A DNA stretch of 7,088 nt from CAYSND01 sp964642235 (GTDB taxonomy: Bacteria > Bacteroidota > Bacteroidia > Bacteroidales > UBA932), in assembly GCA_964642235.1 (NCBI GenBank), contig CAZXOP010000099.1:1-7088 (forward strand), written 5' to 3'. The stretch's first letter is position 1. Every line of letters begins with the position of its first letter. Positions 1-4,540 of this stretch are shown piece after piece. Below the pieces are notes generated by a model, which was not told the origin of the DNA, did no database searches, and saw only the letters and a list, made by a program, of their open reading frames with translations. Position numbers and translations under genes: made by a program.

Positions 1-1503
1 GAGCTTGTCTATATCAATATCCCCTCCTGTCTCCTCCACAAGTTCCGAAAGACAATTCAGGTGCCCTCCGGCACCATGGTCATGAACAGAAATGATGGTG
101 TTATGGTCACTCTCTGCAATAGCACGAATGGCATTATATGCTCTCTTCTGCATTTCAGGGTTTGAGCGTTGTATGGCATTGAGTTCTATTGCGTTAGCAA
201 ACTCTCCTGTGGCTACAGAGGAGACTGCTCCTCCCCCCATACCGATACGATAGTTATCTCCTCCGAGTAATACAATATCATCCCCGACTTCGGGTGAATC
301 TTTCAGAGAGTCTTTTTTCTTCGCATAACCGACACCTCCGGCTAACATTATTACCTTGTCATATCCATATTTACGCTCAGTGTCGTCAGGGTCCCTCTCT
401 GTGTGGCTCATTGTGAACAATGAACCGCAAATAAGAGGTTGACCGAACTTGTTACCGAAATCTGATGCCCCATCGGAGGCTTTTATTAAAATCTCGAGGG
501 GACTATGATACAACCATTCACGTGGGTTTGGCATCCGAACAGGGGAGGTCATATAGACTGCAGTACCTGCAATAGGGAAGGAACCTTTACCTCCTGCAAT
601 TCTATCGCGGATTTCCCCTCCGCTGCCGGTGGCTGCACCATTAAATGGCTCAACTGTGGTGGGGAAATTATGAGTTTCTGCCTTTAATGAAATCACCGTC
701 TCTTCCTCTTTCGTGGTAAAGAAACTTGGTCCTGCAAGGAGTGGTGTCTCTTCCTGGGAGTTCTTACTCTCAATAACTTGGCTTGGGTAGAACAATTTCA
801 CTGTCGGACCCTGAATGAAAGCGCAGTTGTCTTTATATGCAGAGACAATACGACCGGAGTTTAACTTGGAGGTCTTTTTAATAAGTCCGAAGAGGGAAGA
901 CTCCATCTCTTTACCATCTATTATGAAGGTTCCATTAAAGATCTTATGGCGACAGTGCTCGGAATTTATCTGGGAGAAACCAAATACCTCACTATCTGTA
1001 AGGGGTCGTTCTAACTTGACACTTAGGGATTTAAGATAATCTATTTCATCCTCGGATAAGGCAAGTCCCTCTTTGGTGTTGTAAGAGGGGATATCTTCTA
1101 TGAATTGGACCTTCTCGATAGCTCTGTCGATTGTGAAAATTTTCTGATCGAGTCCGCGATAGACGCGTTGTAACATCCTGTCATGAGGGGGTTCGTCTGT
1201 GGTATTATTGGCACAGGTGTTACAATCAGAGTCGGATTCGTGAGAGTCATTGACCTTAAAAAACTCCTCTATACGGGTAATCCCTTTAATGTTCATATTA
1301 AGGGTGATTTCGACCGCGGAAGTGCTCCAAGGAGTTATCATTTCCTTTCGGGGACCGATGAAAAGTCCTTTAATGTTATCACTTTCGATTAGTTTGGCTT
1401 TAGAAAAGAGCCATTGTAATGCTTTGATGTTATCTTTACTTAGTTTGTTGGTCGTCTCTAATGCTAAATAAGTTCCTTTATCAGAAAGAAAGAAATGAAT
1501 CAT
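1..1503 (-). CDS. purL: Phosphoribosylformylglycinamidine synthase, N-terminal 501 residues (runs off left edge)
   Basis: This is FGAM synthase of purine biosynthesis, which converts FGAR, glutamine and ATP to FGAM in the cytoplasm. The reverse strand is open from ATG 1503-1501 to base 1 with no stop. The encoded protein begins MIHFFLSDKGTYLALE. Family hallmarks appear in the expected order: SEHCRHKIFNG at residues 181-191, KAETHNFPTTVEPFNGAATG from 274, a PNPREWLY...KASDGASDFGNKFGQPLICGS stretch, GGDNYRIGMGGGAVSS from 414, and VHDHGAGGH at about 473-481. The N-terminal extension before SEHCRH marks the large single-chain type (about 1,200-1,300 residues), in which a glutamine amidotransferase domain lies at the C-terminus. 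That domain and the second synthase half are outside the window. The start is chosen because it is the first ATG in frame and matches the usual N-terminus of Bacteroidales PurL. No Shine-Dalgarno is visible. The gene is divergent from folC. The identification is secure; only completeness is unknown. Confidence 0.95.
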   Translation of the reverse strand, partial: MIHFFLSDKGTYLALETTNKLSKDNIKALQWLFSKAKLIESDNIKGLFIGPRKEMITPWSTSAVEITLNMNIKGITRIEEFFKVNDSHESDSDCNTCANNTTDEPPHDRMLQRVYRGLDQKIFTIDRAIEKVQFIEDIPSYNTKEGLALSEDEIDYLKSLSVKLERPLTDSEVFGFSQINSEHCRHKIFNGTFIIDGKEMESSLFGLIKKTSKLNSGRIVSAYKDNCAFIQGPTVKLFYPSQVIESKNSQEETPLLAGPSFFTTKEEETVISLKAETHNFPTTVEPFNGAATGSGGEIRDRIAGGKGSFPIAGTAVYMTSPVRMPNPREWLYHSPLEILIKASDGASDFGNKFGQPLICGSLFTMSHTERDPDDTERKYGYDKVIMLAGGVGYAKKKDSLKDSPEVGDDIVLLGGDNYRIGMGGGAVSSVATGEFANAIELNAIQRSNPEMQKRAYNAIRAIAESDHNTIISVHDHGAGGHLNCLSELVEETGGDIDIDKL

Positions 1504-1594
1504 AAATAGTAATGCTTTGGTTTTAAAGTGTAAAAATAGCTTTTTTTAACGATAAATTCCCAATAATTATCAAATTTGTACTTAAAATAAATAT
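1504..1594. promoter_or_regulatory. Divergent purL/folC intergenic region with weak promoter-like boxes
   Basis: This AT-rich gap separates the two divergent starts, so both promoters should lie here. On the forward strand CAAATTTG at 1571-1578 is one mismatch from the Bacteroidota -7 box TAnnTTTG. It would put transcription start only about 10 nt before the folC ATG at 1595. On the reverse strand the complement of 1531-1538 reads TATTTTTA, also one mismatch from TAnnTTTG, upstream of purL. Neither has a clean TTTG -33 element at 19-20 nt. No riboswitch-like hairpin is apparent. The regulatory role follows from gene layout, and the exact boxes are tentative. Confidence 0.35.
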
Positions 1595-2908
1595 ATGAGG
1601 AGTCACTTAGATAATAATATCAGTCAGATGGAGCTTTACGATAAGGAGATAGAGAAACTTTTTGCTTTCGCTCCCTCTTATCAGGTGGTCGGTGGTGAGG
1701 CTTATCATCCGGGATTGGATGCAATGATTAACTTCGACCTCTTTTTAGGGAGACCTCATCTTAAATACCCGACTATTCATGTTGCAGGGACGAATGGTAA
1801 AGGGTCGGTCTCACACTTTTTAGCTTCAATACTCTCTTCTGCCGGGTATAAGGTAGGTCTCTATACTTCGCCTCATCTTATTGATTTCAGGGAGCGTATC
1901 CGTATTAATGGGGAGATGATACCACGTGAGGAGGTTTTGGCTTTTCTCGATAAGAGCGAAGGGTGGATAAAAGAGCATAGACTCTCATTTTTCGAGATAA
2001 CGACAGGGATGGCATTTAGTTATTTCGAAAAGGAGGGGGTAGATGTAGCTATTATAGAGGTGGGGCTTGGTGGAAGACTCGATTCGACTAATATAATTAC
2101 CCCGGAACTCTCCATTATAACCTCCATAGGTTTGGATCATTGCCAGCTTCTTGGAAATAGTAAGGAAGAGGTGGCTTTTGAGAAGGGGGGAATTATAAAA
2201 AAAGGGGTCCCGGTGGTGGTCGGGGAGGTCACCTCTTCGGTAGAAGATGTTCTGACTAACTTGGCCAAAGAGAGGGGCTCGGAGATCTATTTTTCGAAAG
2301 GGAGTTCTGAATCTGCTCAGGGGTATAATATAGATTTATCACGTATGGATTTAAAGGGGGAGTATCAGAGAATAAATTTAAAGACTCTTTTTACAGCCCT
2401 TAATATCTTATCCGAATCACCCCGCTTTTCTCTCCTTTCAAAAATGGATTCATCATCTATCTCAGAGGCAATATATCATACTGCTAAAGTTACAGGGCTT
2501 AGGGGGAGATGGGAGAAGTTATCAGAAACCCCATTAGTTTTATGCGATATCGCACATAATTCTGAGGGGTTATCTTTGGTTATGAGCCAACTAACGGAGT
2601 TACATGCTGAAAGAGGTGGAAGATTGGTGATTATCTTCGGTATGGTAAGGGACAAGGATATTACCGGAGTCGGTAAATTACTACCAAAGAGTGCAGAGTA
2701 TATTTTTACTCAAGCTCACGGGGAGAGGGCAATGCCTTCAGATGAGCTTTCAAGGTTACTTGGAGTCGGGGAAAATGGGATTATAACCCACTCCGTGGGG
2801 GATGCCATAAAAGAATATTACTCTAATTCCCATCCGGATGATTTACTCTTTATAGGAGGGAGTAGCTTTGTGGTAGCAGAAGCTTTGAAATTTTTTATAA
2901 AAAATTAA
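1595..2908 (+). CDS. folC: Bifunctional folylpolyglutamate synthase / dihydrofolate synthase
   Basis: This Mur-ligase-family cytoplasmic enzyme adds glutamate to folates, and in most bacteria also joins dihydropteroate to glutamate, using ATP. Visible motifs are the P-loop GTNGKGS at residues 65-71, YTSPHLIDFRERIRINGE at 90-107, EVGLGGRLDSTN at 155-166, GLDHCQLLG at 179-187, and EKGGIIKKG at 196-204, whose first lysine fits the carbamylated-lysine position of the family. Also seen are GRWE at 304-307, DIAHNSEG at 318-325 (usual form DxAHNP) and a C-terminal GGSSFVVAEA. At 437 residues the length is normal. The start is uncertain: Met12 (ATG at 1628, MELYDKEIEKLF) matches the usual family N-terminus better than the first ATG, and neither has a Shine-Dalgarno. 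The TAA stop sits just before the tRNA promoter. The gene is monocistronic and divergent from purL. Confidence 0.95.
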   Translation: MRSHLDNNISQMELYDKEIEKLFAFAPSYQVVGGEAYHPGLDAMINFDLFLGRPHLKYPTIHVAGTNGKGSVSHFLASILSSAGYKVGLYTSPHLIDFRERIRINGEMIPREEVLAFLDKSEGWIKEHRLSFFEITTGMAFSYFEKEGVDVAIIEVGLGGRLDSTNIITPELSIITSIGLDHCQLLGNSKEEVAFEKGGIIKKGVPVVVGEVTSSVEDVLTNLAKERGSEIYFSKGSSESAQGYNIDLSRMDLKGEYQRINLKTLFTALNILSESPRFSLLSKMDSSSISEAIYHTAKVTGLRGRWEKLSETPLVLCDIAHNSEGLSLVMSQLTELHAERGGRLVIIFGMVRDKDITGVGKLLPKSAEYIFTQAHGERAMPSDELSRLLGVGENGIITHSVGDAIKEYYSNSHPDDLLFIGGSSFVVAEALKFFIKN

Positions 2909-2915
2909 TCTTTTT

Positions 2916-2946
2916 TTTGGAGGTTTAGAATTAAGACCTATATTTG
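2916..2946 (+). promoter_or_regulatory. Bacteroidota-type promoter of tRNA-Val
   Basis: TTTG at 2916-2919 and TATATTTG at 2939-2946 are separated by exactly 19 nt. This is a full match to the TTTG-N19-TAnnTTTG pattern used by the primary sigma factor of Bacteroidota. Transcription would begin about 2951-2954, a few bases before the mature tRNA at 2959. It is the clearest promoter in the window. Confidence 0.85.
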
Positions 2947-2958
2947 CAGTCCCAAAAT

Positions 2959-3033
2959 GGGAGTTTAGCTCAGTTGGTTTAGAGCATCTGCCTTACAAGC
3001 AGAGGGTCGGGGGTTCGACTCCCTCAACTCCCA
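2959..3033 (+). tRNA. tRNA-Val (anticodon UAC)
   Basis: A complete cloverleaf folds by eye. The acceptor stem GGGAGTT (2959-2965) pairs with AACTCCC (3026-3032), with discriminator A at 3033. The D arm is GCTC/GAGC. The anticodon stem TCTGC (2987-2991) pairs with GCAGA (2999-3003) around loop CTTACAA, giving anticodon TAC at 2994-2996, which reads GUA and other valine codons. The T arm has loop TTCGACT closed by GGGGG/CCCTC. The 3' CCA is not encoded (the sequence continues CAC), so it must be added after transcription. The gene stands alone between its own promoter and terminator. Confidence 0.97.
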
Positions 3034-3044
3034 CACTGAAAAAG

Positions 3045-3078
3045 AAGCACTTACGAAGATCGTGAGTGCTTTTTTTTT
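3045..3078 (+). terminator. Rho-independent terminator of tRNA-Val
   Basis: AGCACTTACGA (3046-3056) pairs with TCGTGAGTGCT (3060-3070) over 11 bp with one T-G wobble and a 3-nt loop, directly followed by eight T residues at 3071-3078. It lies 12 nt past the tRNA end and should isolate the tRNA from the ORF6N gene downstream. Confidence 0.9.
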
Positions 3079-3115
3079 GATTTCAAAACAGGCTTAAAAC
3101 ATTTACTCTTAAAGG

Positions 3116-3147
3116 CTTGGATTTTCAAAATCATTTAATTATCTTTG
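3116..3147 (+). promoter_or_regulatory. Putative Bacteroidota-type promoter for the ORF6N gene
   Basis: TATCTTTG at 3140-3147 is an exact match to TAnnTTTG. CTTG at 3116-3119 lies 20 nt upstream as a near-match to the TTTG -33 element. This predicts transcription from about 3152 and a leader of about 48 nt before the ATG at 3200. Because the tRNA terminator lies between, the gene needs its own promoter, which supports this call. Confidence 0.6.
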
Positions 3148-3199
3148 GGTATTAAAAAGATAAAATCAATATTTAAAGGAGAAAAAGAAATTAGGGGTT

Positions 3200-3763
3200 A
3201 TGGACATAGTATTGATTCAGCATAGAATATATGAGATCAGAGGGGAAAAGGTTATTCTCGACAGAGATCTTGCTGAGATGTATGGAGTGGAGACACGAAG
3301 AATAAACGAGGCTGTAAAACGAAATATAAAGCGTTTTCCAAGTGATTTCGTGTTTCAATTAACAGAAGATGAAACACAAAACTTGATATCGCAAATTGCG
3401 ACATCAAGACACGGAGGCACAAGAAAACCACCTTATGCCTTCACTGAACAGGGAGTAGCAATGTTATCTGGATTGCTTAATAGCGATGTAGCTATCTCTG
3501 TTAATATTAGTATTATGCGAGCTTTTGTGGCTATTCGTCATACGTTGATAAATATGCCTACAAGTGGATATATCGAGCTAAAAAAGGAAATAATAGAGTT
3601 AAAGGAGTATATTAACGAGGTCTTTACAGACTATAACGATATTAATGAAGATACAAGGGTTCAGCTTGAATTGATAAATCAGTCATTGGCAGAATTACAA
3701 TCTCAAAAGAATATTTTAGGGAGACCCCCTAATAAAATTGGATATATAAAGGATGATAAATGA
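3200..3763 (+). CDS. ORF6N domain-containing putative DNA-binding protein
   Basis: The product is 187 residues. Residues about 4-90 match the ORF6N domain: an IxxxIYEIRGEKVILDRDLAEMYGV opening, then INEAVKRNIKRFPSDFVFQL, a polar TEDET segment, and RKPPYAFTEQGVAMLSGLLNS. ORF6N is a KilA-N-related, probably DNA-binding domain first known from phage antirepressor-like proteins; it is also common in Bacteroidota chromosomes, where its role is mostly unknown. Residues about 108-114 (AFVAIRH) close the conserved region. A charged helical tail at 125-170 (YIELKKEIIELKEYI) looks like a coiled coil suited to oligomerisation. The ATG at 3200 is chosen because the domain begins right after it. AAGGAG at 3176-3181 is 18 nt away, too far for a standard ribosome site. 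The gene is followed by a lipoprotein frame 12 bp later, so the two are probably cotranscribed. A regulatory role is an inference; no phage structural, integrase or repressor gene is seen nearby. Confidence 0.88.
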   Translation: MDIVLIQHRIYEIRGEKVILDRDLAEMYGVETRRINEAVKRNIKRFPSDFVFQLTEDETQNLISQIATSRHGGTRKPPYAFTEQGVAMLSGLLNSDVAISVNISIMRAFVAIRHTLINMPTSGYIELKKEIIELKEYINEVFTDYNDINEDTRVQLELINQSLAELQSQKNILGRPPNKIGYIKDDK

Positions 3764-3775
3764 AATAGATTTTTT

Positions 3776-4036
3776 ATGAGAAAGTTTAGTTTTATTTTGG
3801 TTTTAGTGGTGGCGGTGGCGGCATTATTTAGTAGCTGTAATATTTTTATTCCGATGGATGAGAATAGTGACTTTAGCTGGGAGCAGGATTCCTTAAAGAT
3901 AGTGAAATGGGACAATAATAATATTAAGTTAAAACTTGTCGGGGCAAATATCCCAAAGAGGGTAAAAATTACCACCGAGCCGACAGGGGTAGTCGATGTG
4001 GTAAAGAATGATGATAACTCCGTAACCGTTAGGTAG
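3776..4036 (+). CDS. Putative lipoprotein, N-terminal piece of a split Ig-like protein
   Basis: This 86-residue frame opens with a lipoprotein signal peptide: MRK, a hydrophobic core at residues 4-17, then LFSSC with the lipidation cysteine at residue 21. Phe at -3 is a slight deviation from the standard lipobox. Mature residues 22-86 are beta-rich and end TTEPTGVVDVVKNDDNSVTVR, which resembles the middle strands of a Big_2-like Ig domain. The TAG at 4034-4036 ends the frame in mid-domain. Reading from 4035 one frame over gives a sensible continuation, so this is most likely the first part of one gene that also covers 4038-4496. It starts 12 bp after the ORF6N stop, with no separate promoter or Shine-Dalgarno seen. 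The function is unknown; export to the cell envelope is expected from the signal peptide. The standalone 86-residue protein may not be functional. Confidence 0.65.
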   Translation: MRKFSFILVLVVAVAALFSSCNIFIPMDENSDFSWEQDSLKIVKWDNNNIKLKLVGANIPKRVKITTEPTGVVDVVKNDDNSVTVR

Positions 4037-4040
4037 GGAG
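4026..4040 (+). other. Frame-change point splitting the lipoprotein gene
   Basis: The upstream frame is closed by TAG at 4034, and the downstream frame is open only after TAA at 4023-4025. Continuous translation therefore needs a +1 (or -2) change inside 4026-4036. Skipping T4034 gives AGG AGG GAG TGT (RREC). The AGG-TAG junction resembles a stop-adjacent hungry site, but the P-site tRNA would lose pairing after slipping to GGT, and no Shine-Dalgarno-like stimulator precedes it. A mutation or a base-call error is more likely than programmed shifting. Confidence 0.6.
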
Positions 4041-4496
4041 TGTAAGCTTATCGCCTCTTATGGAGAGAAAAGGTATGAGTGTAATGTTATCTCTTTTGAA
4101 TATATAATGCTTGATGGAATTAAGATTAGGGTTAATGGGATAGACTTTCTTATGCCGAGTAATGAGTTAATGGAGAATTATACAAGGGAAAAGAGAAGGC
4201 TTTATATCCCCTTGTCAATTTCGCAAGATTCCATCTCTGTGGAGTTCTTGGAGTGTATCCCCAATAATGCCACTTTCCAATATGTTCATCAGATAGATGC
4301 TTGGAGGAGTAATAATCAAGATAGAGGTATGTTTAATGATGTGCTTAAAGGGAAAAGAGTGGTAAGAGCGGGGAGTGCTTTGGGAGGCCTTAATGTTTAT
4401 ATCCATTTTGCTAAAAATACTCTTAATGCCGATGCTATATTAAATCCCAATACTTTTTTCTGCATTGTGGAGATAACAAGTGTAGAGGGACAATAA
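4038..4496 (+). pseudogene. C-terminal piece of the split Ig-like lipoprotein (alternative start at 4107)
   Basis: The first ATG in this frame is 4107, which gives 129 residues with no signal peptide. However, coding-like sequence extends upstream: 4038 onward reads ECKLIASYGEKRYECNVIS, then FEYIMLDGIKIRVNG. That resembles the closing strands of an Ig-like repeat and compares well with ATINAVGNGITATCALTV in the convergent Big_2 protein. The remainder (DFLMPSNELMENYTREKRRL, then a polar beta-rich stretch with GSALGGLNVYIHFAKNTLNADAILNP and the end CIVEITSVEGQ) matches no family I recognise. Joined to the 3776-4036 piece it makes a protein of about 239 residues. The TAA stop lies directly before the terminator hairpin. 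No ribosome site is seen before 4107, so independent translation is doubtful. It may be a real but frameshifted gene, or a small separate protein of 129 residues. Confidence 0.55.
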
Positions 4497-4530
4497 AAAG
4501 AAAGGGGCGGTCAGCCCCTTTTTCTTTAAT
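4493..4530. terminator. Bidirectional terminator between convergent genes
   Basis: AAAGGGGC (4501-4508) pairs with GCCCCTTT (4514-4521) around loop GGTCA. On the forward strand the hairpin is followed by TTTCTTT. On the reverse strand the mirror tract (complement of 4493-4500) gives CTTTTTAT. It ends the lipoprotein unit and can also serve the adhesin gene, whose stop is at 4541-4543. Confidence 0.85.
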
Positions 4531-4540
4531 AAAACTTATA

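Noticed and set aside
505..1471. Several forward-strand open frames of 60-74 codons (505-687, 815-1039, 1183-1392, 1250-1471)
   Set aside because: They lie antisense to purL, whose reverse-strand protein carries unmistakable family motifs across the same bases. Their own translations show no domain.
3010..3036. The tRNA-Val 3' end as an attachment site with a partner repeat
   Set aside because: No second copy of the T-arm/acceptor sequence and no integrase was found in the window.
3200..4036. ORF6N gene plus small downstream gene as a toxin-antitoxin pair
   Set aside because: The downstream product has a lipoprotein signal peptide and Ig-like strands, unlike a toxin or antitoxin. ORF6N alone does not indicate such a system.
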